A DNA stretch of 64,000 nt, from contig JACPDI010000011.1 of NCBI GenBank assembly GCA_016184105.1, forward strand, positions 1 to 64,000. Direction: 5' to 3'. The notes beneath the pieces are model-generated. The model was not told the DNA's origin, made no database searches, and was given only the letters and a program-made list of their open reading frames with translations. Positions 6,520-14,633 of the stretch are shown piece by piece. Position numbers and translations under genes: made by a program. Position 1 is the first letter of the stretch. Each line of letters opens with the position of its first letter. This DNA is from Acidobacteriota bacterium. Its GTDB lineage: Bacteria > Acidobacteriota > Vicinamibacteria > Vicinamibacterales > 2-12-FULL-66-21.

Positions 6520-9150
6520 CTACTCCGATCGGAGCGCCTGCAACACGTCCACGCGCGAGGCGCGTGCGGCCGGCATCAACGAGGCGACGATCGCGGCGCC
6601 GATGAGCACGGCCGCCGCGCCCGTCACGGGCAGCACGCCCGGCAACTGCACGTGCGCGACGAATTTCGCCGCCACGCGCGCGAGTGCGTAGCCGCCGGTC
6701 GCGCCGGCCGCGATCCCGATCGCGGCGATCAGCACGCCCTCCCGGAGCACGCGGGCCAGCAGCTGCCGCGGCGCGGACCCGACGGCGAGGCGCACGCCGA
6801 ACTCGCGCGTGCGCGCGCTCACCGAGAACGCCAGCACGCCCGCCACGCCCACCACGGCGATGAGCAACGCGATGCCGGCGAATCCCGAGAACACGAAGGC
6901 ATTCAGCCGCTCCGGCGACAGGACCTCCGCGCGCACGTCCTCGAGCGTCGCGGGGCGCTCGACGGGCTGGTCCGCGGAAATCTCGCGGATGACGCGCGTC
7001 ACCGACGGCACCAGCGCGTACGGATCGCCCGCCGCGTGCACGAACAGACGGCCCGCGATGCCCATCTGTTGAACGGGGTGATAAACCGTGAGCGCCGGTC
7101 CACGCACGACGTTCTCATCGTCCACATCCGCCGCGACGCCGACGATGCGGCGCGGCATGGGCGTGCCGAAGAACGGATCGGTCCACCACAAGTGTCGATT
7201 CAGCGCGTCACCGTTCGGGAACATCCGCTGCGCGAGGGTCTGGCTGACGATGACCACGGGCTCGCTGCCGCCGCGGTCATCGTCGGTGAAGTCCCGGCCG
7301 GCGAGCATCGGAACGCCGAGCACGGCGAAGAAGCGGGGCGCGACGATCCGCAACCGCGCGCGCGGGTTCTCCTCGCCGGGCGCGGGCGTGTAGCCGTCGA
7401 CGGCGAACTGGACACCGGGACCGAAGCTGCCGGCATCGCGCCACGGCACGAAGCTGCCGACCGCGACCCCCTCGACGCCGGGCAGGACGCTGATGCGCCG
7501 CGTCGCTTCCCGGTAGAAGTCGATCACCTGCGGGCCGGCGACGCCCGTCGCCGACGTCGGGATGTCGAGCGCCAGCACCTGCCGCATGTTGTAGCCGGTG
7601 TCCGCGGTCTGCAGGGCGACGAGCGTGCTGAGAAGCATGCCCGCGCCGGCGAGCAGCACGAACGAGAGCGCAATCTGGGTCGTCGCGAAGGCCCGCAGGC
7701 GGCGGTTGGTGCCTGCCGTGATCCGGACGCTGCCGCTCGCCAGGCCGAGGCCGGCAGGCGCGTGCGGCGACGGCAGGCGCGGGACGTATGCGAGCAGGAC
7801 GGCCGCGGCCATCGCCAGGCCGGCGCCGACCCACAGCACGCTGGCATCGACCGTGACCTCGAGCGCGCGGACGGAAAAGCGGGCCGCGTAGCGGGCAACC
7901 AGGGCGGCGAGCGGGTACGACAGCACCACGCCCAGCGCGGCGCCGGCGCCGCAGAGCACCAGGCTCTCGGCCAGGAGCGTGCGCCGGAGCGCGCCGTGGC
8001 CGGCGCCGAGCGCGGCGCGCACGGCCAGCTCGCCTTCGCGGCGGACCGAGCGCGCCAGGATCAGGTTGGCGACGTTCGAGCACGCGATCACGAACACGAC
8101 CGCGGCGGCGGCGAGCAGCAGGATCAGGACCGTCCGCGCGGGCGCCGCAATCTGATCGCGGAGCTTCGTGACGCGCAGCTGGACGTTGGCCTTCGACGAG
8201 TATGCCTCGGGGTGCTCGCGCACGATGGCGGCGTGCGCCGCGATCAGCGCGGCGCGCGCCGCTTCGAGCGAGACCCCGGGCGCCAGGCGGCCGAAGAGCT
8301 CCGTCATCCGGTGGGTGCGGCTGGTGGCCATCGTCGCCCCGAGGTGATGCGGGCTCGTCACCACGTTGGCGATGATCTCGGTGTCGGCCGGATACGGCAC
8401 CGATGGCTCGAGGACGCCGACGACCGTCGCGGTGCGTGGACCAAGGCGGATGACCCTGCCGATCACCGTCGGATCGCTGTCGAGCGAGCTGGTCCAGAAT
8501 CGGTGCGTGAGGACCGCCGCGCCCGCCGCCTTGGGACCGTCGTCCTGCGCGTTCAGCAGGCGGCCGAGCACCGGGCGAAGGCCCATCACGTCGAAGAACG
8601 ACCCGCCGACAACGCCCGCCCTTACCATTCGAGGCTCGCCGCCGAGACCGATCATCGTGAAGTCCACGGTGGAAAAGTCGCCGAACGCGCCGAGCGTGGT
8701 CACGCGTGACTTGAAGTCGTCGATCTCGGGCATCGAGAACGTCATGTTCTCGGCGCCGAGGCCCGGCGCGCTCTGACGGATGTAGATCAGGCGATCTTCG
8801 TCGCGATTGACCAGGGGACGGAGGAGCACGCCCCTGACGACGCTGAAGATCGCGGCGTTGGCGCCGATGCCGAGGGCGAGCGTCACCACGACGGTGGCGG
8901 CCAGGCCCCTGGCGCGCAGGAGAGAGCGCAGGGCGAACCGGGTGTCCCGCCCGAGAGCCTCGGCGGCGTCGAGCCCGCGAGGGCGCCAGACGCTTCGGAT
9001 CGAATCGCGCGTGAGCGCGACGTTGCCGAATTCCTTCAGCGCCGCCAGCCGGGCGGACGCGGGATCCTCGCCGCGCTCGATGCGCTCCTTGATGCCGGGG
9101 GCCAGATGCCCGCGAATCTCTTCGTCGAGCTCGTCGTCATCAGGCCGCAT
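6520..9150 (-). CDS. ADOP-family ABC-type permease (double MacB/FtsX)
   Basis: 876 residues. A short acidic N-terminal cytoplasmic region (ELDEEIRGHLAPGIKERIERG) is followed by two MacB-type periplasmic domains and two FtsX-type four-helix permease modules. A first TM lies near LAATVVVTLALGIGANAAIFS, a cluster at 350-450, and a C-terminal set ends in VLQALRSE. This duplicated, ATPase-less architecture is the 'acidobacterial duplicated orphan permease' family. It is encoded 3 bp downstream of a PadR repressor, the usual arrangement. Transported substrate and energy source are unknown for the family. Confidence 0.93.
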   Translation of the reverse strand: MRPDDDELDEEIRGHLAPGIKERIERGEDPASARLAALKEFGNVALTRDSIRSVWRPRGLDAAEALGRDTRFALRSLLRARGLAATVVVTLALGIGANAAIFSVVRGVLLRPLVNRDEDRLIYIRQSAPGLGAENMTFSMPEIDDFKSRVTTLGAFGDFSTVDFTMIGLGGEPRMVRAGVVGGSFFDVMGLRPVLGRLLNAQDDGPKAAGAAVLTHRFWTSSLDSDPTVIGRVIRLGPRTATVVGVLEPSVPYPADTEIIANVVTSPHHLGATMATSRTHRMTELFGRLAPGVSLEAARAALIAAHAAIVREHPEAYSSKANVQLRVTKLRDQIAAPARTVLILLLAAAAVVFVIACSNVANLILARSVRREGELAVRAALGAGHGALRRTLLAESLVLCGAGAALGVVLSYPLAALVARYAARFSVRALEVTVDASVLWVGAGLAMAAAVLLAYVPRLPSPHAPAGLGLASGSVRITAGTNRRLRAFATTQIALSFVLLAGAGMLLSTLVALQTADTGYNMRQVLALDIPTSATGVAGPQVIDFYREATRRISVLPGVEGVAVGSFVPWRDAGSFGPGVQFAVDGYTPAPGEENPRARLRIVAPRFFAVLGVPMLAGRDFTDDDRGGSEPVVIVSQTLAQRMFPNGDALNRHLWWTDPFFGTPMPRRIVGVAADVDDENVVRGPALTVYHPVQQMGIAGRLFVHAAGDPYALVPSVTRVIREISADQPVERPATLEDVRAEVLSPERLNAFVFSGFAGIALLIAVVGVAGVLAFSVSARTREFGVRLAVGSAPRQLLARVLREGVLIAAIGIAAGATGGYALARVAAKFVAHVQLPGVLPVTGAAAVLIGAAIVASLMPAARASRVDVLQALRSE

Positions 9151-9153
9151 GCG

Positions 9154-9513
9154 CTACTCCTTGGTCGCGGGCGCCGGGTTCATGATGCGCCCGATCGCGT
9201 CCACGAGCTGCGACCAGCGATCCCGCTCGCGCGACAACTGTGCTTTTCCCGCCGCGGTCAGCCGGTAGTACTTCGCGCGCTGGTTGGCTTCGCTGACGTC
9301 CCACTCCCACTTCAGCCATCCGCGCTTCACGAGCCGGTGCAGCGCGGGATAGAGGGAGCCGGTCTCGACCCTGAGCAGGTCGTCGGACTGGGCGCGGATC
9401 GCCTGACCGATCCCGTGGCCGTGCTGCGGGCCCCACTGGAGGGTCCGGAGGATCAGCATGTCGAGGGTGCCCTGGAGGAGCTCCAGCCGTTGTGCGTCGG
9501 TGCGTTTGGCCAT
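9154..9513 (-). CDS. PadR-family transcriptional regulator
   Basis: 119 residues. 'LLQGTLDMLILRTLQWGPQHGHGI' and 'LLRVETGSLYPALHRLVKRGWLKWEWDVSEANQRAKYYRLT' are diagnostic of the PadR winged-helix domain, and the last 25 residues form the short dimerisation helix of PadR subfamily 2. First gene of the operon with the ADOP permease. In this family it typically represses its own operon until a small-molecule or stress signal releases it. Confidence 0.95.
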   Translation of the reverse strand: MAKRTDAQRLELLQGTLDMLILRTLQWGPQHGHGIGQAIRAQSDDLLRVETGSLYPALHRLVKRGWLKWEWDVSEANQRAKYYRLTAAGKAQLSRERDRWSQLVDAIGRIMNPAPATKE

Positions 9514-9611
9514 AGTCGTAGGCAGTCTACGGCTTTAGACGTAGCATGTCTACTGCTTGTTCCCGTGCGGGAGCCGACTTCACAGACGCGCCGGACGATC
9601 CCGAGCGGCGG

Positions 9612-9700
9612 CTACTCGGTTCGCAGCGCCAGCGTCGGCGCGATGCGCGGCGCGCCGGCACGCCGCCGGGCCACTTGTTCCGCGCTCGTCCCACCGGTCA
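9612..9700 (-). pseudogene. possible 3' relic of an ADOP-like permease gene
   Basis: On the minus strand, just before the methyltransferase stop region, a frame ends 'ARRRAGAPRIAPTLALRTE' and a stop at 9612. The terminal '-x-P-x-x-ALR-x-E' is how MacB/ADOP permeases end, and nothing upstream in that frame belongs to such a gene. It is read as a leftover C-terminus beside the intact PadR/ADOP pair. The match is short. The interval 9514-9611 otherwise shows no gene. Confidence 0.3.
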
Positions 9701-10429
9701 GCGCGCGCGCCTCGGCTCGAGCACGTAGATGACCCAGGGCGCAATCGTCGTTTCGTTGACCCACGTGAACAACTCGTCGTCTCTTGCGAGCGGCTCGTAG
9801 AGGCCGGCGATCTCGAGCCCCGCGCCTCGAAACACGTCTTCGTACGACTCGCGCGTCCAGAGCACATCCTCCACGGGCCGTGCGTCCTCGATCGCCGTGT
9901 TGACGATGCGGACGATGTCGCCGCTTCCGGCCGCCCGGTTCTCCGGAAAAGCCGCCGTCGTGAACGACGCCCACTCGTGCACGTAGATGGCCGGCGATGA
10001 CACGAGGTTCACGATCCGTCCGGCCGGCCGGAGCACGCGTGCCAGTTCGGCGAACAGTCCAACCTTCTGTGCCATCCCCGGGATGTTGTCGAACGTGAAT
10101 GCCGAGAGCACGAGGTCGAAGCTTCCGGATTGAAACGCGCACAGGTCGCCGCTCCGGATGCGGCGATAGTCTCCCCGGGGATCGATCGCTTTCGCCCTCT
10201 TGATCATGTCGCCCGCGATGTCGACGCCCGTGACCTCGAAGCCCTGTTCGCGGAGGAACCTCGTGGACCGCCCCGCCCCGCAGCCGAAATCCAGCGCGGT
10301 GTTTCCGCGAACGTGCTCGCGAAGAATCCGCGGAAGGTCGCGGTACGCCAGGTAGTAGGTGCCGGGAAACCGCAGCTTCGAGTACGCCTCGGCGAACTGT
10401 GCGTCTTCATACGCGTTCTTGAATGCCAT
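9698..10429 (-). CDS. class I SAM-dependent methyltransferase
   Basis: 243 residues from MAFKNAYEDAQFAEAYSKLR; an upstream in-frame ATG at 10471 exists, but the sequence before MAFKN is not family-like. Motif I is 'ALDFGCGAGRSTRFL', motif II 'VTGVDIAGDMI', and 'FDLVLSAFTFDNIP' and 'ELARVLRPAGRIVNLVSS' follow in order, typical of the Methyltransf_11/25 group. The substrate is not determined. It diverges from the MocR regulator at 10611, sharing a 180-bp region with AATTGG half-sites. Confidence 0.9.
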   Translation of the reverse strand: MAFKNAYEDAQFAEAYSKLRFPGTYYLAYRDLPRILREHVRGNTALDFGCGAGRSTRFLREQGFEVTGVDIAGDMIKRAKAIDPRGDYRRIRSGDLCAFQSGSFDLVLSAFTFDNIPGMAQKVGLFAELARVLRPAGRIVNLVSSPAIYVHEWASFTTAAFPENRAAGSGDIVRIVNTAIEDARPVEDVLWTRESYEDVFRGAGLEIAGLYEPLARDDELFTWVNETTIAPWVIYVLEPRRAR

Positions 10430-10523
10430 CCGTGCACGATAGCGGCGTCCGGACGGCTCGCCGAGATCCAATCGGGCGGGCTTCTCGTGCGACCGGTTAC
10501 CGCAACCCCGCGGTCCTGGCCAT

Positions 10524-10574
10524 AATTGGATCTGTCAGTACAAATGAGAATTGGCCATTGTCACTGGTCCAATT
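10524..10574. promoter_or_regulatory. AATTGG half-sites upstream of the MocR gene
   Basis: AATTGG occurs at 10524-10529 and 10549-10554, and its complement CCAATT at 10569-10574. The second and third form an inverted repeat (AATTGGCCA / TGGTCCAATT) ending 36 bp before the MocR start. MocR/GntR proteins bind paired half-sites in the divergent promoter region, so this is a candidate autoregulatory operator. Binding is inferred. Confidence 0.45.
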
Positions 10575-10610
10575 TGATGCGATCCTGCAGGAGCCTCCAC
10601 GAGGCTCGCC

Positions 10611-12086
10611 ATGGTGATTGTCACCGTCGACAAAGGCGCGGCCGCGCCGGCGTACCGGCAGATTTGCGAGCGCCTCATTCAGTTGGTGGACTCCGGGGCG
10701 CTGGTGGACGGCGATCGCCTCCCCCCGACCCGCGTCCTCGCGCAGACCGCGGGCATCCACCGCACCACCGTCATGCGTGCGTACGGGGAACTGTGGGCCC
10801 TCGGTTACCTGGAGAGCCGTCCCGGCTCGTACTCCACCGTTCGCCGGCCGAGCCGGGCCGTGGCAACAACCCGGCGAGGGACTGACAGCCTCATCGACTG
10901 GAACGCGGTGAGCCGGCCGGCCGTGCGGCGGGCGGCCGAGGACGCCGCCCTGCTCGCACGGGACCACGTCGCGGCGCCCGGGGTCATCAATTTCGCGCGC
11001 CTGTCCGCCGATCCCGCGCTGGCGCCGGTGGACCAGATCCGGCGGTGTCTCAAACAGGTGCTGCTCGAGAACGGCCGGCTGCTCGTCGACTACGGCGATC
11101 CCGCCGGCTACCAGCCGTTGCGCGAGGCACTCGCCCGGCGCATGCGCGTCCACGGCGTCACGGTGTCAGCCGAGGAGATCCTGATCACCAACGGGGCGCA
11201 GCACGGCCTGGATCTCGTGATGCGACTGCTCACGCGGCCGGGCGACCGGGTGGTGACGGAATCCCCGTCGTACGCCTCGGCGCTGTCGCTCTTCCGGCTT
11301 CACGAGCTGCGTGTCCATGGCATCCCCATGCGATCGGACGGCATGGACCTGGACGCCCTGGAGGCCACGCTCAAGCGCACGCGTCCGGCGCTGGTGTACA
11401 CGATCCCGAACTTCCAGAATCCAACCGGCCTGACGACCGGCCAGGCTCGCCGGGAGCGGCTGCTCGCCGTGTGCGAGGCGCGCCGCGTCCCGATTCTCGA
11501 GGATGGATTCGAGGAGGAGATGAAGTACTTCGGCAAGGCGGTGCTGCCGGTCAAGTCCATGGACACGCGTGGTGCGGTCATTTACGTCGGCACGCTCTCG
11601 AAGGTCGTCTTCCCCGGCCTGCGTGTCGGTTGGATTGCGGCGCCGCGCGCCTGTGTCGATCGGCTTGCCGCGATTCAGCGGGCGTCCTGCCTGAGCGGCA
11701 ACCTCCTGGCGCAGGCGGCGGTCGAACGGTTCTTCAGCCTGGGCGCGTACGACGCGTACCTCCGCCGGACGCACGCGCTGTATCGGAAGCGCATGCAGAC
11801 GATGCTGCGGAGCCTGAGGCGGTTCGCTCCGCCGGGCGTGGAATGGACGGAACCGGCCGGCGGGTACGCGTTGTGGCTGCGCGTGAACGCCGACCAAGGC
11901 ACCGAAGAAACCATCTACGAGCACCTGTTGCGGGCCGGCGTCAAGGTCGCGCCTGGCGCCCCGTTCTTCCCGAAGTCGCCGCCCGCACGGCCGCAGTTCC
12001 GTCTGTCGGTCGCATGCGTCACGGAGGAGGAGATCGTTGAAGGCTGCCGCCGGCTCGGGCGCGCGCTGCGTTCGGCGCGTCGATAG
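10611..12086 (+). CDS. MocR/PdxR-type regulator (GntR HTH fused to PLP aminotransferase domain)
   Basis: 491 residues. The N-terminal winged helix (residues about 8-75, 'APAYRQICERLIQLVDSG' then 'LPPTRVLAQTAGIHRTTVMRAYGELWALGYL') is GntR type. After a linker, a fold-type I aminotransferase domain (about 115-485) shows 'NGAQHGLDLVMRLL', 'YTIPNFQNPTG' and the PLP Schiff-base lysine in 'VGTLSKVVFPGLRVGW'. Such proteins use PLP as effector and often control vitamin B6 or amino-acid genes; the divergent methyltransferase is the nearest candidate target. Complete and of usual length. Confidence 0.94.
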   Translation: MVIVTVDKGAAAPAYRQICERLIQLVDSGALVDGDRLPPTRVLAQTAGIHRTTVMRAYGELWALGYLESRPGSYSTVRRPSRAVATTRRGTDSLIDWNAVSRPAVRRAAEDAALLARDHVAAPGVINFARLSADPALAPVDQIRRCLKQVLLENGRLLVDYGDPAGYQPLREALARRMRVHGVTVSAEEILITNGAQHGLDLVMRLLTRPGDRVVTESPSYASALSLFRLHELRVHGIPMRSDGMDLDALEATLKRTRPALVYTIPNFQNPTGLTTGQARRERLLAVCEARRVPILEDGFEEEMKYFGKAVLPVKSMDTRGAVIYVGTLSKVVFPGLRVGWIAAPRACVDRLAAIQRASCLSGNLLAQAAVERFFSLGAYDAYLRRTHALYRKRMQTMLRSLRRFAPPGVEWTEPAGGYALWLRVNADQGTEETIYEHLLRAGVKVAPGAPFFPKSPPARPQFRLSVACVTEEEIVEGCRRLGRALRSARR

Positions 12087-12185
12087 GTGGCTGGACCGCA
12101 GCCGGTGACCTCTCCGCAAGACATTCCTGATCCTGCCGGATTCCCGGCAGAGCGGAAGCCCGACGCAACCCTCCCAGCTAACCGG

Positions 12186-12239
12186 TTGACATGTCGAACC
12201 TTCCGGACGACCTCAGCGCCTCCGGCGAACCGGAAGGTT
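12186..12239 (+). promoter_or_regulatory. TTGACA box and 10-bp inverted repeat in a leader region
   Basis: In the 242-bp gene-free interval 12087-12328, TTGACA (12186-12191) is followed by AACCTTCCGG (12197-12206) and its exact complement CCGGAAGGTT (12230-12239), separated by 23 bases. The arms resemble the CCTTCC/GGAAGG halves of MerR-type copper operators. However, the spacing is far longer than those sites and no good -10 follows, so an mRNA hairpin is equally possible. It lies 90 bp upstream of the Met-rich secreted protein. Confidence 0.4.
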
Positions 12240-12328
12240 ACCTGCCCGCAGACGGCGCGGCTGTTGCACTCCTCGCTCAGACAATCGAACGCTGTCCAAT
12301 CCAAAGGAACATCCAACATGGAGGAACC

Positions 12329-12796
12329 ATGCGAAACGCTCTTGTGATCATTGCCGTCGCGCTGACGGTTTCCGCCCCCGCCGCCGCCCAGATGCACGGT
12401 GGCGGAGCCGGTCAGCCCCAGGGCCACGGGCACGGTCCGGCCAGCATGCCTACGGCGATGATGTCGACCGACCAGATGATGCGGAACGTCGACGGGACCA
12501 TGAACAATATCTCCGCGATGATGCAGAACCTTCAGGCCATGCACTCCGGTCAGACGGGTCAGGGCCCGCATGGCCAGATGCTCGGATCGATGCAAACGAT
12601 GATGGGCCAGATGCGCGACATGCAGGCGGCGCTGAACGGGATGATGCAGGATCCCACGCTGCATCAGAACAACGCCGCTATGAAAGGGTTCGACCAGGCG
12701 TGTAAGAACTTCGAGCAGATGGCGTCGGCCTTTCAGACGATGACGAAGAACATGACCCAGGCCATGAAAGGCGTGCATGGCGACGCAAAGAAATAG
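12329..12796 (+). CDS. secreted Met/His/Gln-rich small protein
   Basis: 155 residues with a clear signal peptide (MRNALVIIAVALTVSAPAAA-Q, cleavage near 21). The mature part is exceptionally rich in methionine (repeats such as MMSTDQMM, SAMMQNLQAM, MQTMMGQM) with an N-terminal His/Gly segment. The ATG at 12329 is fixed by GGAGG six bases upstream. Met/His-rich periplasmic proteins often bind Cu(I); that function is inferred from composition only. The last 20 bases overlap the next gene, a beta-barrel protein, indicating co-expression. Confidence 0.8.
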   Translation: MRNALVIIAVALTVSAPAAAQMHGGGAGQPQGHGHGPASMPTAMMSTDQMMRNVDGTMNNISAMMQNLQAMHSGQTGQGPHGQMLGSMQTMMGQMRDMQAALNGMMQDPTLHQNNAAMKGFDQACKNFEQMASAFQTMTKNMTQAMKGVHGDAKK

Positions 12797-13682
12797 CGGC
12801 GCGACACTGGCCACGGTGGTCGTGCTGCTCCTGGCCGCGTCGGACGCGGCCGGTCAAACGACCGTGTCCGTGACGCTGAATACGCGTTTTCTCTCCGGCT
12901 CGTTCGGCAGCGCGGAGACAACAAGCTTGTTTTACGCGCCGGCCGGTATTCGACTCGAAACGGGCCGGTTCGAAGCGGCCACCTACTTTCCCTATCTGAC
13001 CATCCGCGATGGCACGGTTGCGCCGTCCGCTGGCGGATTTGTCCCAATGCAGGGCACCGTGGTCGGTTCGCCCGACCTCGGGATGTCCATGGGCGCGCAG
13101 ATGGGCGGGCAGACGGGCGGCATGATGGGCGGCTGGTCCGCCCCCTCGCTCGGTTCGCCGCCTGCAAGCGGCACCTCACCGCTGTTGACGACCGCTTCCG
13201 GGTTTGGCGACGTCATTGGCAGCGTCGGCTATCGCGTGCTCGACGATCCGGCGGCCGGGCTGCAGGTGGTCGTTGCAGGTCGCGTCAAGATCCCGACCGC
13301 ATCGGCATCGCGTGGGCTTGGAACCGGCAAGGTGGACGTCGGAGGCACCGGCACGCTGCGGAAGCAGTTCGCGAGCGGTTGGGTGTACGGCGAAGGCGGG
13401 TATCTGCGCGTGGGCGACCCCGCGGGCGTCGACCTGCGAAACGCGGTGCTCTGGTCGTTCGGAACGGGTTACTTCGTCACCAAGCGGGTCGCGTTGCTCG
13501 GGTCTGCGTCGGGAAACAGCGCCATCCTCCCGGGATTCAGCGCTCCAGCGGAGATCGGCGGCGGAGTCGGCGTGCGTCTCGGCAGCACCACGCTCAGCAT
13601 CCTCCCGACGTTCGGGTTGTCGGAAGCCAGTCCTTCCTATGCCGTGAACATTTCGCTCGGCACTCAGCTGTTCAGACGCTGA
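12777..13682 (+). CDS. outer-membrane beta-barrel-like protein
   Basis: 301 residues with an N-terminal signal (ATLATVVVLLLAASDAAG). Alternating hydrophobic strands follow (for example FASGWVYGEGGYLRVG, AVLWSFGTGYFVTKRVALLGS), ending '...VNISLGTQLFRR'. A Met/Gly-rich loop (residues about 88-120, MSMGAQMGGQTGGMMGG) echoes the composition of its upstream partner. Start at 12777 overlaps that gene by 20 bases. It resembles the transporter/'MetA-pathway of phenol' type barrels by general plan, but I do not recognise a precise family. The two genes may act together in metal handling; this is inference. Confidence 0.7.
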   Translation: MATQRNSGATLATVVVLLLAASDAAGQTTVSVTLNTRFLSGSFGSAETTSLFYAPAGIRLETGRFEAATYFPYLTIRDGTVAPSAGGFVPMQGTVVGSPDLGMSMGAQMGGQTGGMMGGWSAPSLGSPPASGTSPLLTTASGFGDVIGSVGYRVLDDPAAGLQVVVAGRVKIPTASASRGLGTGKVDVGGTGTLRKQFASGWVYGEGGYLRVGDPAGVDLRNAVLWSFGTGYFVTKRVALLGSASGNSAILPGFSAPAEIGGGVGVRLGSTTLSILPTFGLSEASPSYAVNISLGTQLFRR

Positions 13683-13695
13683 ATCAAGGCGCTTG

Positions 13696-13732
13696 GCGGT
13701 GGTGAAACCTCCCCCGGAAGTTTCACCACCGC
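13696..13732. terminator. 13-bp perfect stem between convergent genes
   Basis: GCGGTGGTGAAAC (13696-13708) pairs exactly with GTTTCACCACCGC (13720-13732) over an 11-base loop, 13 bp after the barrel gene stop and about 80 bp before the end of the convergent gene. There is no T-run, but position and strength suit a bidirectional terminator. Confidence 0.65.
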
Positions 13733-13815
13733 TCGCCTGAGCGGCGGCAAACCACAGCCCGACGTGCCGCTCCGTGACCTGCAGCCGACCTAGGGCGTGA
13801 GGGGACGCACCGGGG

Positions 13816-14541
13816 TCATTTGATCCCTATCCCCACGCCGCCGTACCAGCGCGACGGGACTGCCGCCGCATTCAGGCTCTGCGAGCGGGCCACGAACGGC
13901 GCGATGGCGAGCCGCTTCGCGATGACGGGCAGCGCGAGCGTGACCCCCACGTTGAGATCGTTCCAGGTGGACAGGTCGATCCATTGGCGGTGGTTGTAGC
14001 CGATCGACGCCCGCCCCGTGACGACCCAGCGCCCTCCCCCGAACGCGTGCGGCAGCGCGGCACCGGCGCTGACGTAGGTACCCGACCCCTCGGCAAAGTC
14101 GTGGAAGACGCGTACGGCGGGTGAAAAGCGCGACGCGTGCGCGTAGCCGGCGTAAACCTCCTGCGAATGGCCGCCCGCCTGCACCCCGGGGAACACGTAA
14201 TTGATGTACCCCATCGAGATGGTGCCTCCAGCCGCGCGCGCGGAGTAGTCCACCGTCAGGTCGTGCTCGGTCATCGGGTCCAGGCCGTCCACCTCCGCCA
14301 GGTTCATCCACGAGGAGACCGTGACCGGGCCCGCGCCAATCCAGAGCGAGGGCTGGACGCTGAAGCCGGATGGAACGAAACCGCGCCAGACGTACGCGGA
14401 CGTCGCGGCGATGTCGGTTCCAGCCGCGAAGAACGGCGCGGCCGGGGACGCGGCCGTAACGGACTGGGCGGGCGGTACGACGGTCGCCGGCCGCAACAGG
14501 GCACCGAGATACACCAGTACCAACACGGGCCAATGAGCCAT
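13816..14541 (-). CDS. outer-membrane beta-barrel protein (TorF/putative porin-like)
   Basis: 241 residues with an N-terminal hydrophobic export signal and then 'AAGTDIAATSAYVWRGF', a start typical of short barrel proteins of the TorF/Gcw_chp type. Repeating amphipathic strands with aromatic girdles follow (GTISMGYINYVFPG, SQEVYAGYAHASRFSPAVRVFHD, VVTGRASIGYNHRQWIDLSTW), and it ends in GGVGIGIK. No catalytic motif. It lies downstream of amt on the same strand with 92 bp between, so it may be co-transcribed or separately expressed. Confidence 0.7.
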   Translation of the reverse strand: MAHWPVLVLVYLGALLRPATVVPPAQSVTAASPAAPFFAAGTDIAATSAYVWRGFVPSGFSVQPSLWIGAGPVTVSSWMNLAEVDGLDPMTEHDLTVDYSARAAGGTISMGYINYVFPGVQAGGHSQEVYAGYAHASRFSPAVRVFHDFAEGSGTYVSAGAALPHAFGGGRWVVTGRASIGYNHRQWIDLSTWNDLNVGVTLALPVIAKRLAIAPFVARSQSLNAAAVPSRWYGGVGIGIK

Positions 14542-14593
14542 GGCCGTTCTCCTTTCGAGTCAGCGGTTGATGCGGAGGGAACGAGAGAGCGCC

Positions 14594-14612
14594 GGCGCCG
14601 CAGGGCGGCGCC
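14594..14612 (-). terminator. GC-rich hairpin after amt
   Basis: GGCGCCGC (14594-14601) and GCGGCGCC (14605-14612) form an 8-bp stem with a 3-base loop, 22 bp past the amt stop. No T-run follows, so termination is only plausible. Confidence 0.35.
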
Positions 14613-14633
14613 CGGCGCCCGGAATTGATCGGG

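Noticed and set aside
6652-8709. 685-codon open frame on the plus strand
   Set aside because: Antisense to the ADOP permease gene; composition is pure GC-codon shadow.
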